Shown here: one piece after another, positions 18,251 to 29,524 of the stretch
How positions within the stretch are numbered: position 1 is the stretch's first letter
How the letters are laid out: every line of letters starts with the position of its first letter
Source of the DNA: an uncultured Collinsella sp.
GTDB taxonomy: Bacteria; Actinomycetota; Coriobacteriia; Coriobacteriales; Coriobacteriaceae
Length of the DNA: 51,069 bases
Assembly (NCBI GenBank): GCA_902470815.1
Contig: CABRHS010000014.1
Coordinates: 1-51,069, forward strand
Direction of reading: 5' to 3'
Translations under genes and position numbers: made by a program
The notes under the pieces: model-generated
The model's input: only the letters and a program-made list of their open reading frames with translations
The model's database searches: none
What the model was told of the DNA's origin: nothing

Positions 18251-18349
18251 CGCGCGATCGAGGGCGGTTTCGAATCGTCCCACCCAAGCGATCTTCATCC
18301 TTTCCGCCCCGGTGTCGCGCCGGGGCGCCCGTTAAAGAAGGTGCCCGCC

Positions 18350-19798
18350 ATGTCTTACGATGCGCACAACATCTATTACCGCTTTGACGACCACCTGAGC
18401 CGGCTGGTATTGGATTACGAGGCGAGCCGCCGCGTGGATCACGCCTCCGAGCGCCTGTACCACGACATTCCGTCCGAGGAGTACGGCGAGGACCTGTTCC
18501 GGGCCTACGATGTGAAACGAGGGCTGCGCAACGCGGACGGGTCCGGCGTGGTCGCCGGCCTCACGCGCATCTCGGACGTGCACGGCTACAACGTGGTCGA
18601 CGGGCGCGTGGTCCCCGACGAGGGCCGCCTGATCCTGCGCGGATACGATATCGAGGATCTGATCGTGAACGCCCAGCGCGAGGATCGCTTCGGGTACGAG
18701 GAGGTCGCGTACCTGCTGATCACCGGAGAACTGCCCACCGCTGAGGAGCTCGATGACTTCAACGGCCGCCTGGGGGCGTACCGCCATCTCTCGAGTGAGT
18801 TCGTGCGCCAGTTCCCCATCACGACGGTGAGCCCGTCGATCATGAACGCCCTGCAGCGCGCCGTGCTGCTGCTGTACGCGTTCGATTCCGACCCCGATTG
18901 CATCACGCCCGAGCATGAGGTCGACGTCGCCATCTCGCTGCTCTCCCGCCTGCCCCGCCTCGCGGCCTTCGCGCAGACGTTCCACAGCGCCCAGGTGAGC
19001 GGCAAGCGCGCCGAGGTCCCCATTCCGGAGCCCGGCTTCTCCACAGCGGAGGCCATCCTGCAGATCCTGCGCGGGGAGGACGGCTATACGCACGAGGAGG
19101 CCATGCTCCTCGACGTCATGCTCATGCTCCATGCCGAGCACGGCGGCGGCAACAACTCCACGTTCACCTGTCGCGTCCTGTCCAGTTCCGCCACCGATGC
19201 GTACTCGGCCTATGCCGCCGCGATCGGCTCGCTCAAGGGGCCCCGCCATGGCGGCGCAAACGCCAAGGTCGTCGCCATGCACGAGGATATCCGCGCCAAC
19301 GTGCGCGACTGGGAGAACGAGGACGAGCTCGCCGCGTATCTGGAGAAGATCCTGCGCCGCCAGGCGTTCGACGGCAGCGGCCTCATCTACGGCATGGGGC
19401 ACGCCGTCTACACCCTGTCCGACCCCCGTGCCGTGCTGTGCAAGCGCTACGCCCGCGGACTCGCGCACGCCAAGGGCATGGGCGCGGAGTTCGAGCTCAT
19501 CGAGCGCATCGAGAAGCTCGCCCCGCAGGTGATGGTCGACGTGCGCGGCACCACAAAGCCCATCTGCGCGAACATCGACCTGTACACCGGCTTCATCTAC
19601 AAGATGCTCGGGATTCCCGACGCCATGTTCACCCCGCTGTTCGCCGTGGCGCGCACGGCGGGCTGGGCGGCGCACCGCATGGAGGAGCTCATCTGCGCCC
19701 ATCGCATCATCCGTCCCGCCTACCGCTCGGTGCTCGAGTCGGGCGAGTACGTGCCGCTCGCCGAGCGCACGGGTCATCGCCACTGCATCGCCGGCTAA
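18350..19798 (+). CDS. gltA: Citrate synthase
   Basis: The enzyme condenses acetyl-CoA with oxaloacetate. The 482-residue product shows the family core LHAEHGGGNNSTFTCRV with the active-site His, GSLKGPRHGGAN, and GMGHAVYTLSDPRA, followed by the conserved C-terminal region (FAVARTAGWAAHRMEE). An N-terminal extension of about 80 residues precedes LTRISDVHGY. ATG 18350 is preferred over GTG 18341 on spacing from AAAGAAGG. No aconitase or isocitrate dehydrogenase is nearby, so it probably feeds glutamate synthesis rather than a visible full cycle; this is inference. Confidence 0.93.
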   Translation: MSYDAHNIYYRFDDHLSRLVLDYEASRRVDHASERLYHDIPSEEYGEDLFRAYDVKRGLRNADGSGVVAGLTRISDVHGYNVVDGRVVPDEGRLILRGYDIEDLIVNAQREDRFGYEEVAYLLITGELPTAEELDDFNGRLGAYRHLSSEFVRQFPITTVSPSIMNALQRAVLLLYAFDSDPDCITPEHEVDVAISLLSRLPRLAAFAQTFHSAQVSGKRAEVPIPEPGFSTAEAILQILRGEDGYTHEEAMLLDVMLMLHAEHGGGNNSTFTCRVLSSSATDAYSAYAAAIGSLKGPRHGGANAKVVAMHEDIRANVRDWENEDELAAYLEKILRRQAFDGSGLIYGMGHAVYTLSDPRAVLCKRYARGLAHAKGMGAEFELIERIEKLAPQVMVDVRGTTKPICANIDLYTGFIYKMLGIPDAMFTPLFAVARTAGWAAHRMEELICAHRIIRPAYRSVLESGEYVPLAERTGHRHCIAG

Positions 19799-19849
19799 GG
19801 GCATGCGCGCGTGGTGCTTTTATGTGAGCACCCGGACATCGCCCGTCTG

Positions 19850-19858
19850 TGGTAGCAT
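19850..19858 (+). promoter_or_regulatory. Candidate extended -10 promoter of rpmE (TGGTAGCAT)
   Basis: TG-N-TAGCAT ends about 15 bases before the two leader hairpins, which would place the hairpins at the 5' end of the rpmE transcript. No good -35 is visible. Confidence 0.4.
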
Positions 19859-19872
19859 TGACGAGCTATTTT

Positions 19873-19922
19873 GACTTGGTCGGTAACCAAGTCACCCCTT
19901 TGCCCTGGTCGGTAACCAGGGC
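19873..19922 (+). ncRNA. Candidate L31 autoregulatory leader: two tandem hairpins
   Basis: Two 21-nt hairpins (19873-19893 and 19902-19922) have perfect 8-bp stems and an identical core TGGTCGGTAACCA, while the outer stem bases differ in a compensated way (GACT/AGTC versus GCCC/GGGC). They lie 24 bases before the rpmE start. Ribosomal protein leaders upstream of rpmE are known in several bacterial groups, where L31 binds its own mRNA. Repeated core plus compensated arms points to an RNA element rather than DNA operators, though a tandem DNA operator is the alternative. Confidence 0.6.
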
Positions 19923-19945
19923 GCGACCAGAAGAGGAGCCCTGCC

Positions 19946-20377
19946 ATGAAGTCTGGCATCCATCCCGAGTACGTGGAGTGCACGGTGCGCTGCAGCTGCG
20001 GCAACACCTTCAAGACCCATTCCACCAAGTCCGAGATCCAGGTCGAACTCTGCAACGAGTGCCACCCGTTCTACACCGGCCAGCAGAAGTTCGTCGACAC
20101 CGGTGGACGCGTCCAGCGCTTCGCCGACAAGTTCGGTGGCGCCGCCCAGGCCGCCCTCGAGCGCGAGGCCGCCAAGAAGGCCGCCAAGCAGGCCGCTGCC
20201 GAGGAGGCCGCTGCCAAGAAGGCCGCCGAGCGCGAGGCCAAGGCCGCCGAGAAGGCCAAGCGTGCTGCTGAGTACGAGAAGAAGGCCGCCGCTGAGGCCG
20301 CCAAGAAGGCCGAGGAGGCTCCTGCTGAGGAGGCCGCCGCTGAGGCCGAGGCCGAGACCGAGGCTGCCGCCGAGTAA
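19946..20377 (+). CDS. rpmE: Ribosomal protein L31 with long Ala/Lys/Glu tail
   Basis: Residues 1-70 are an L31 of the zinc-binding type: MKSGIHPEYVECTVRCSCGN, CNECHPFYTGQQKFVDTGGRV, with Cys in CSC and CNEC. About 70 further residues are made almost only of Ala, Lys and Glu and predict a charged helix, so the protein is about twice the usual length. The tail ends in EAETEAAAE, close to the tail at the window start. The gene has a GAGGAG site and a strong terminator downstream. Confidence 0.95.
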   Translation: MKSGIHPEYVECTVRCSCGNTFKTHSTKSEIQVELCNECHPFYTGQQKFVDTGGRVQRFADKFGGAAQAALEREAAKKAAKQAAAEEAAAKKAAEREAKAAEKAKRAAEYEKKAAAEAAKKAEEAPAEEAAAEAEAETEAAAE

Positions 20378-20405
20378 CTCGCCCGCGCATCGCTCGCGTT
20401 GACGA

Positions 20406-20442
20406 AAGCACCCCGCGTCAGGAGACCTGACGCGGGGTGCTT
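20406..20442 (+). terminator. Strong terminator after rpmE
   Basis: A 17-bp perfect stem AAGCACCCCGCGTCAGG / CCTGACGCGGGGTGCTT closes a 3-base loop and is followed by TCTCGTTTT. Confidence 0.9.
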
Positions 20443-20447
20443 CTCGT

Positions 20448-20567
20448 TTTGTTGCAGTAAAAGGGGAGGGTGCCGAGCGGGCCTGGTTGCAGGTGATTCG
20501 TCTGCTTGGTGTTTCGCTGTGGCGTGTAAGGGCGATGCCCCGGCTCGTGTCGTTTCACTGCAACAAA
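20448..20567. repeat. 120-bp intergenic segment with terminal inverted repeats
   Basis: TTTGTTGCAGT (20448-20458) and its exact inverse ACTGCAACAAA (20557-20567) bound the segment; extended to 15 bases the ends match at 14. No ORF is contained and no clear target duplication is seen. The rest of the 400-base gap up to secA holds a weak -10-like TACAGT (20684-20689) and nothing else I can support. Confidence 0.45.
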
Positions 20568-20776
20568 CGGCGGGTATTCCGATGATGGCGCAGAAAACCG
20601 CCGATCCATGTGTCCATACGCCTGCCGCGAAGGGTCGTTTTGTGTGCACATACATCCTGCGCACCGCGCGCGCCTTATTTGGCTACAGTGGCTTTAATTG
20701 TGTCTGCACTCCTCCTGCAGCGGGATGCCCGAAGGCGGGCCCTCGTGCGGCGGGTGCATCGTGAAGAGGGAATCAT

Positions 20777-23727
<2,951 letters not shown>

Positions 23728-23728
<1 letters not shown>

Positions 23729-24858
23729 TGGCGGCGGAGGTCAATCCCGACGCCATCTCTGGCGACCTCGATGCCCTGACCGCGCGCCTGCGCGAGGTCG
23801 AGTGCTACCTGCATATCGAGGAGGCTCGCGGGCGCGTGACCGAGCTTGAGGAGGCCAGCGCCGCCCCGGGTTTCTGGGACGACGCCGATTCCGCCCGCGC
23901 CCATATGGCCGAGCTCTCCCAGGTGAGGGATGACGTGGAGCTCGTCGACCGCGCGCACGGGCGCCTGTCCGACGCGCGCGCCGCGCTCGAGCTCGCCTCC
24001 GAGATGGGGGAGGACGGTGCCGAGTTCCTCGCCGAGGCCGCGGCAGCTGTGGACGAGCTCACGCACGCCATCGACGAGATGGAGCTTTCCAGCTGGTTCA
24101 CCGGTGAGTTCGACCATGGCAGCGCGATTCTGTCCATCAAGCCCGGCCAGGGCGGCCTGGAGGCCCAGGACTGGACCTTCATGCTGTTCAAGATGTACAT
24201 GAAGTACTGCGCTCGCCGCGGTTGGAAGGTCACGGTCAACGACTGTCCTGCGGCCGAGGCGATCGGCATCGACCGCGCCACCATCACGGTCGAGGGCAAG
24301 GACGCCTTCGGCATGCTGCGCGCCGAGGCCGGCGTGCACCGCCTGGTGCGCATCTCGCCCACGGATGCCAAGAAGCGCCGTCAGACCACCTTCGCCGGCG
24401 TGGAGGTCATCCCCGTGTTGCCCGACGACATCGAGATCGAGGTCGCTTCCGATGACATCCGCGTGGATGTGTACCATGCGAGCGGTCCGGGTGGCCAGGG
24501 CGTCAACACCACCGACTCCGCCGTTCGCGTGACGCACATCCCCACGGGCATCGTGGTCACCTGCCAGAACGAGCGCAGCCAGATCCAGAACAAGGCGGCG
24601 TGTATGCAGATCCTCAAGGCGCGCCTGTACGAGCTGGAGCTCGAGCGCCGCGGCGAGATGCTCGACGAGATCCGCGGCCCCAAGACCGACATCGGATTCG
24701 GCAACCAGATCCGCAGCTACGTGCTGTACCCCTATCAGATGGTCAAGGACCTGCGCTCCGGCGTGGAGACGAGCAACGTGGACGGCGTGCTGGAGGACGG
24801 CGACCTGGACCCATTCATCATCGGCTTCCACCGCTGGGCCACCGAGCAGGCGGAATAG
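23728..24858 (+). CDS. prfB: Peptide chain release factor 2 with SPT in place of SPF
   Basis: RF2 terminates translation at UGA and UAA. The 376-residue product has the GGQ catalytic loop (ASGPGGQGVNTTDSAVR, GGQ at 255-257) and normal RF2 length and ends. The stop-codon reading tripeptide, SPF in characterised RF2, reads Ser-Pro-Thr here (residues 210-212, bases 24355-24363, in VRISPTDAKKRR). The reading frame is uninterrupted, so there is no programmed frameshift as in many prfB genes. The start overlaps the secA stop by one base, with GGGAGG upstream, and secA-prfB is a common gene pair. Confidence 0.95.
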
Positions 24859-24906
24859 GAAACCGCCTTCGGGGTCGACCTCGCATCGCATAGCGGGTCC
24901 GTGCTC

Positions 24907-24943
24907 GGGCGCCTCCCCTCGCGGGTGGCGCCCACTTTTCTTT
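24907..24943 (+). terminator. Terminator after prfB
   Basis: GGGCGCC / GGCGCCC stem with a 13-base loop, followed by ACTTTTCTTT. Confidence 0.7.
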
Positions 24944-24971
24944 GACGGAGTGTCAAGTGGCTTGATACTAT
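24942..24971 (+). promoter_or_regulatory. Promoter of the YitT-family gene
   Basis: TTGACG (24942-24947), an 18-base spacer and TACTAT (24966-24971) form a good sigma-70-type promoter 41 bases before the start codon. The spacer contains small palindromes (TTGAC-N5-GTCAA and TCAAG-TGG-CTTGA) that could bind a repressor. Confidence 0.6.
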
Positions 24972-25011
24972 TGTTCATCGTGTCGATAGGGAACGAGGAC
25001 TTTGGGGTCAT

Positions 25012-25899
25012 ATGGCAAGGCGCATCGATATCAACCGGATCATCCAGTCGCAGTTCGTGAGCGATCTGCCCCTCATCATCGTGGGATGCGCGATAGCCGG
25101 CTTCGCCACCGATGCGTTCATGGTCCCCAACGGCCTGGCCGCGGGCGGTCTCACGGGCCTGGCGACTATCATCGCCGAGCTCGGTCGCCGCGCCGGCCTC
25201 AACCTGCCTGTGGGCCTGCAGACCATCGTCATGAACGCGCTGCTCATCCTCGTGGTCATGCGCTCGGGCGGCCTCAAGTACGTGGTCCAGACCGTCACGG
25301 GATTCGTCCTGTTCGGCTTCTTCACCGACCTGTTCGCGCCCTTCGTCTTGCATGTGGGCCACAGCGATCTCATGCTCTCGGCGCTGTGGGGCGGCATCAT
25401 CTCGGGCATCGGCTACGGGCTGGTGTTCCGCTGCGGCGCGAACACCGGAGGCTCCGACACCATCGGCCAGATCATCGCCCGCAAGAGCTCGCTGCCGGTC
25501 GGCGCCACGGTCATGGCGATCGACGTGGCGGTGTGCGCGGCCTCGGCCCCCGTCTTCTCGATCACCAACGCGCTGTATGCGGCCCTCGCCATGGTGGTCA
25601 TGGGCTACGTCGTCGACGTGGTGGTCGACGGCGGCAACAGTCAGCGCGCCGCGTTCATCATCTCCGATGCCTACGAGGACATCGAGCACGACATCCTGCA
25701 CGCCATGGATCGCGGGTGCACGCGCCTCATGGCCCAGGGCTCCTGGACCAAGAAGGATCGGCCCGTGCTGTTCTTCGTGCTCAGCCGCCGAGAGGTCTCC
25801 ATCATCAAGACGGTCGTGTACGAGCACGACGCGAACGCGATGCTCATCATCACCGATGTGAACGAGGCGATCGGGTACGGATTCAAGTCCGTGGGCTGA
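25012..25899 (+). CDS. YitT-family membrane protein (DUF161/DUF2179)
   Basis: The 295-residue protein has about five or six membrane helices with the family sequences FMVPNGLAAGGLTGLATI, GIGYGLVFRCGANTGGSDTIG and a soluble C-terminal DUF2179 domain (LSRREVSIIKTVVYEHDANAM, ITDVNEAIGYGFKSVG). The molecular function of this widespread family is not established. It has its own promoter and lies between prfB and ftsE. Confidence 0.9.
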   Translation: MARRIDINRIIQSQFVSDLPLIIVGCAIAGFATDAFMVPNGLAAGGLTGLATIIAELGRRAGLNLPVGLQTIVMNALLILVVMRSGGLKYVVQTVTGFVLFGFFTDLFAPFVLHVGHSDLMLSALWGGIISGIGYGLVFRCGANTGGSDTIGQIIARKSSLPVGATVMAIDVAVCAASAPVFSITNALYAALAMVVMGYVVDVVVDGGNSQRAAFIISDAYEDIEHDILHAMDRGCTRLMAQGSWTKKDRPVLFFVLSRREVSIIKTVVYEHDANAMLIITDVNEAIGYGFKSVG

Positions 25900-25940
25900 C
25901 GGGCCTCCCCATCGCCGCCGGGGGAATTCAAGGTGTTGCT

Positions 25941-25970
25941 TTGATGGTACGAGCGGCATCTTGCTAAAAT
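25941..25970 (+). promoter_or_regulatory. Promoter of ftsE-ftsX
   Basis: TTGATG (25941-25946), an 18-base spacer and TAAAAT (25965-25970) with an extended TGC just before it. Confidence 0.6.
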
Positions 25971-26011
25971 ATGAAAGTCTGTAGTTCAAACGCACGACTT
26001 AAGGAGCTCTA

Positions 26012-27145
26012 GTGGGTAACCACTTCCGTACCCCCGGAGACGAGCAGGCCACGCCCCAGGTGCCTCAGGTCGACCCTGTGACGCCCATGCCCGCGGCCCC
26101 GTCGCCGGACGTGCAGGACCGGTTGTTCGAGCAGCCCGTCCCGCAGAACGCCCCCCAAACCGCTTACGATGCGCCGGTCGCCCCCGGCACGATCGAGCCC
26201 CAGGCCGCCCCTGCCCAGCAGGCGCCCGCCAACCCGCTCTTCAACGTGCCCTCGCCCGACGCCCCCGCCGCGCCCATGAGCGTGCCGTCCCCCATGGACG
26301 CCCCCGCGCCCCAGGTGACCGCGGACCAGGCCGCCGAGGTCGCCTCGCTCGACGCGGCGCTCGCCAACAACCCGGACTTCACCACCGTGTTCGCCCCGGT
26401 CGACGACTCCCGCGCCCGCCAGGCGCGCGAGGCCGGCGTCGAGCCCGTGATCCTCATGGAGCACGTCACCAAGATCTACCCGGCGCAGCCCAACAAGCCC
26501 GCCCTGGACGATGTGAACATCGAGATCTACCCCGGCGAGTTCGTCTTCCTGGTCGGCCACTCCGGCTCCGGCAAGACCACGCTGCTCAACACCATGCTGC
26601 GCAACGTCAAGCCCACGAGCGGCCGCGTCATGGTCGCGGGGCAGGATCTCATGAAGATCAAGAACCGCAAGATCCCGTTCCTGCGCCGCCAGATCGGCGC
26701 GGTGTTCCAGGACTACAAGCTCCTGCCCAACCGCACCGCCTACGAGAACGTCGCGTTCGCCCTGCAGTGCATCGGCAAGCCCAAGGCCGTCATCAAGGCC
26801 CAGGTCCCCGAGGTGCTGCGCCTGGTGGGCCTGGCCGAGCAGATGGACTCCCTGCCCGATCAGCTCTCCGGTGGCGAGCAGCAGCGCGTCTCGGTCGCCC
26901 GCGCCATGGTCAACCGCCCGCCGCTGCTCATCTGCGACGAGCCCACGGGCAACCTTGACCCTGCGATCTCGTTGGGCATCATGAAGCTCCTCGAGCGCAT
27001 CAACCGTACCGGCACGACCGTGATCGTGGCCACGCATGACCGCGCGATGGTCGACTCCATGCAGCGTCGCGTCATCGCCCTCGAGGGCGGCCGCGTGATC
27101 CGCGACCAGGAGAGGGGAGGCTACGGCAACTATGGCGCCTTCTAA
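26012..27145 (+). CDS. ftsE: Cell division ABC ATPase FtsE with long disordered N-terminus
   Basis: FtsE with FtsX activates cell-wall hydrolases during division. The ATPase core (about 146-375) has Walker A GHSGSGKTT (182-190), FQDYKLLPNRTAYENV, the signature LSGGEQQR (285-292) and Walker B LLICDE (305-310). Before it come about 145 residues rich in Pro, Ala and Gln (for example APSPDVQDRLFEQPVP and QAAPAQQAPANP) that typical FtsE (about 230 residues) lacks. The start is GTG 26012 behind AAGGAG, five bases away, and the frame is open and codon-biased throughout, so the extension is probably translated. It overlaps ftsX by 14 bases. Confidence 0.93.
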   Translation: MGNHFRTPGDEQATPQVPQVDPVTPMPAAPSPDVQDRLFEQPVPQNAPQTAYDAPVAPGTIEPQAAPAQQAPANPLFNVPSPDAPAAPMSVPSPMDAPAPQVTADQAAEVASLDAALANNPDFTTVFAPVDDSRARQAREAGVEPVILMEHVTKIYPAQPNKPALDDVNIEIYPGEFVFLVGHSGSGKTTLLNTMLRNVKPTSGRVMVAGQDLMKIKNRKIPFLRRQIGAVFQDYKLLPNRTAYENVAFALQCIGKPKAVIKAQVPEVLRLVGLAEQMDSLPDQLSGGEQQRVSVARAMVNRPPLLICDEPTGNLDPAISLGIMKLLERINRTGTTVIVATHDRAMVDSMQRRVIALEGGRVIRDQERGGYGNYGAF

Positions 27146-28079
27146 TTTCGGATATTCCATCAAAGAGGCCTTCCGGCACTTCTTCCGCAACTGGACGACG
27201 TCCTTCGGCGCCGTCATCACCATCTTCCTGTCCCTGTTCATCATCGGCCTGTTCATCGTGGGCTCGGTGCTCGTTAACTCCTTCATCGGCAACGTCGAGG
27301 ACCAGGTGACCATCCAGGCGTACATCTCCGACGAGGCGTCCGACGCCGACGTGGAGGACTATCAGGACAAGCTCGAGAAGATGGACAACGTCAAGAGCGT
27401 CGAGTTCGTGAGCAAGGAGGACGCGCTCAAGGAGTACAGCTCTTCGATCTCGAGCAACGCCGACGCCACGCTTTCCGCGCTCGACGGCCAGAACCCGCTG
27501 CCGCGCTCCTTCCGCATCGAGATGGAGGACCCTTCGCAGGTCGAATCCATGGCCGAGACCATCAAGGACGACCCGGGCTTCCGCAAGATCGTCGACGACG
27601 CGAATTCTGAGATCGATGACAAGGACGCCGATGTCGCCGAGAACGTGCGCTACGGTCAGGAGGAGGTCTCCCGCCTGTTCCAGCTCACCAACTACATCCG
27701 CGTCGCGGCAGTGGTTCTGGTTGCGCTGCTGACCTTCGTTGCGTTCATCTTCATCAACAACACGATCCGCCTGTCCATCACCGCGCGCCGCCGCGAGATC
27801 GCCATCATGCGCCTGGTGGGCGCGTCCAACGGCTTCATTCGCGGGCCCTTCATCACCGAGGGCGTGCTGCAGGCGCTTATCGGCGCCCTGCTCTCGATCG
27901 GCGTGCTCGAGCTCTTCCGCAACCTGGTGATCCCCAAGGTTTCCGCGGGCATCAGCTGGATGAGCATCGGCATCCCCATGGAGATCTACTACGCCACGTA
28001 CGGCTCGCTCGTGCTGCTCGGCGTGATCATCGGCCTGTTCGGCTCCGCCATCGCCATGAGGCGCTACCTCAAGGTGTAG
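27132..28079 (+). CDS. ftsX: Cell division protein FtsX
   Basis: This is the membrane partner of FtsE. The 315-residue protein shows FtsX topology: a short N-terminus (YSIKEAFRHFFRNWTTSF), the first helix, an extracytoplasmic domain (about 55-175, with IQAYISDEASDADVEDY), then three helices with NTIRLSITARRREIAIMRLVGAS in between. It overlaps ftsE, as usual. No cell-wall hydrolase gene follows; a structured sequence and then the AT-rich island follow instead. Confidence 0.95.
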   Translation: MAPSNFGYSIKEAFRHFFRNWTTSFGAVITIFLSLFIIGLFIVGSVLVNSFIGNVEDQVTIQAYISDEASDADVEDYQDKLEKMDNVKSVEFVSKEDALKEYSSSISSNADATLSALDGQNPLPRSFRIEMEDPSQVESMAETIKDDPGFRKIVDDANSEIDDKDADVAENVRYGQEEVSRLFQLTNYIRVAAVVLVALLTFVAFIFINNTIRLSITARRREIAIMRLVGASNGFIRGPFITEGVLQALIGALLSIGVLELFRNLVIPKVSAGISWMSIGIPMEIYYATYGSLVLLGVIIGLFGSAIAMRRYLKV

Positions 28080-28104
28080 AGCGCGAACGCTGTTCGATTT
28101 CATC

Positions 28105-28198
28105 GGAGGCCCCCGGGTGTTCCCCCGCAAACGTTCTCGCTGTCGAGCGTTGCTCGACGGCTGCGGAAGGTTTGCTTGGGAAACATCCGGGGGCTTCC
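28105..28198. repeat. Large imperfect inverted repeat with an internal hairpin after ftsX
   Basis: Arms GGAGGCCCCCGGGTGTTCCC (28105-28124) and its near inverse ending GGGGGCTTCC (28198) enclose a perfect 7-bp hairpin GTCGAGC-GTT-GCTCGAC (28142-28158). It probably ends the ftsEX transcript, and it marks the left junction of the AT-rich island. No T-run follows, so it is not a classic terminator. Confidence 0.5.
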
Positions 28199-28296
28199 TG
28201 CTCTCGCGACGTTGCGGCGCATGGATGGGAATCTATGTCACTTGAGGCGTCTTAAATGGTCCAACATATTAATCTCGGTGGAATTGAACCTTGTGT

Positions 28297-29514
28297 TTAA
28301 TTCGCCATTTGTTGAGATAACCCCACGGTCTTGGCCAATATGTCGAGTCTCTGTTGGATCGTTCGCGTGAATTCCGGGCATGAGGTTTCCCCTTTTGCTC
28401 GTCTACGTGGGCATCCGCCTCCGCAGACAGGTAGGTATTCACATGCTCGGCAGTCAATCTGGGTCAATCTAAACAGTTTTTCGAAGTCGTCGTAATCGGA
28501 TTCCGGCCTTTGCGCTTTGACATATACGTGCACATTTCCCAAGCGCTTCCGCGTGTCATAGGGCTTGACGAGAGGATATTCTGTACATGAATATATGTTG
28601 CCAGAGGGATCGATGAGGTCTTTGTGGGTTCCGACCGAAAGGCAGGTACTTGCAGTTTTGCCCAACGGGAGTACTTCGGTTCGTATTCCCTTCCCGATTG
28701 CGCGCTCGGTCCATTCCAGAATCAGCTGATCAAGATCGGTCTGATGCAACTTCAGATGACCATTGCTGTGACCCCAATCGTAAACAGGGATTATCTGCAG
28801 AGAGAAGAGTTTAGATTTGCAGAATGTCCCAAGCTCGTCAATGAGGGCGGAGATTCCTTTCATATTCAATTTCGTTACATTTATCCGAATCGAAATGCGC
28901 ATCATTTTGAGCTTATCGCGTGAATCATAAGCGCTTTTGAGCAGATTCATGATCAGTTTGTGGCTATTTCCGTTGTTTTTCAGCGGTCTACTGCTGTTGT
29001 GACACTCTTCGTTTCCATCAACGGTGATTGTCAGTCGCCTTAAATTCGCTCTGTTTTGAAGTTCAACAAGGCGCTCGATTGTGAGGAGGGTGCCGTTCGA
29101 CGACATTTCGGATTCGAAGGGTATGCCGAGTTTTGAACATAGTTCGGATACCCTGTCCGAGATCTCTAGTATCTGATCGTATGCTATCAGGGGTTCTCCG
29201 CCGAACCATCTAACGAACAGGTTGCTGTAGTTTCCATTGGCCAGCGAACGCTTAAGATATGCGATAGTCGCGTCCACGGTATCTTGTGTCATGAGCTGAG
29301 AGTTGTGCTCCTACCCGCAATATTCGCATCGCATGTTGCATCCTCCTGTGGGCATTATTGCAATCGAGCGCGTGCGGGCATCATTGGTCTTCAGTTCTGA
29401 CAATACGGCATCACGTTCATTTTGTACTGATGAGCAGACGATGATGCCATTCTTTTTGAGTCGCTGGAAATTCGAATCTTCTCCAACGACAGGACCCCCT
29501 CCACTGGCTAAGCG
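28297..29514 (-). pseudogene. Radical SAM/SPASM peptide maturase, interrupted by an amber codon
   Basis: Read as one frame, this encodes a RiPP-type radical SAM enzyme. A short N-terminal part (SNFQRLKKNGIIV) leads to the 4Fe-4S motif CNMRCEYC (bases 29340-29317), the barrel motif VRWFGGEP, and a SPASM domain with DPSGNIYSC and CRACEYLPVCGGGC, then SCPEF. An in-frame TAG at 29313-29311 follows CEYCG directly, where related enzymes often have Gln (CAG), so a single C-to-T change would explain it. The part upstream (29514-29314) has no convincing start codon and is shorter than usual. The downstream ORF from ATG 29292 (331 residues) would lack the cluster motif and be inactive. A sequencing error remains possible. 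Confidence 0.8.
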
Positions 29515-29524
29515 CTATTGAGGC

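Noticed and set aside
28297..29292. The 331-codon ORF as a complete functional radical SAM enzyme
   Set aside because: It begins after the CxxxCxxC motif and so lacks the iron-sulfur site; homologous sequence continues upstream past the amber codon.
29311..29313. Reading the TAG as pyrrolysine or programmed readthrough
   Set aside because: There is no local sign of a recoding element, TAG is used as an ordinary stop elsewhere in the window (rnr, glycosyltransferase, TPR gene), and a Gln codon mutation explains it more simply.
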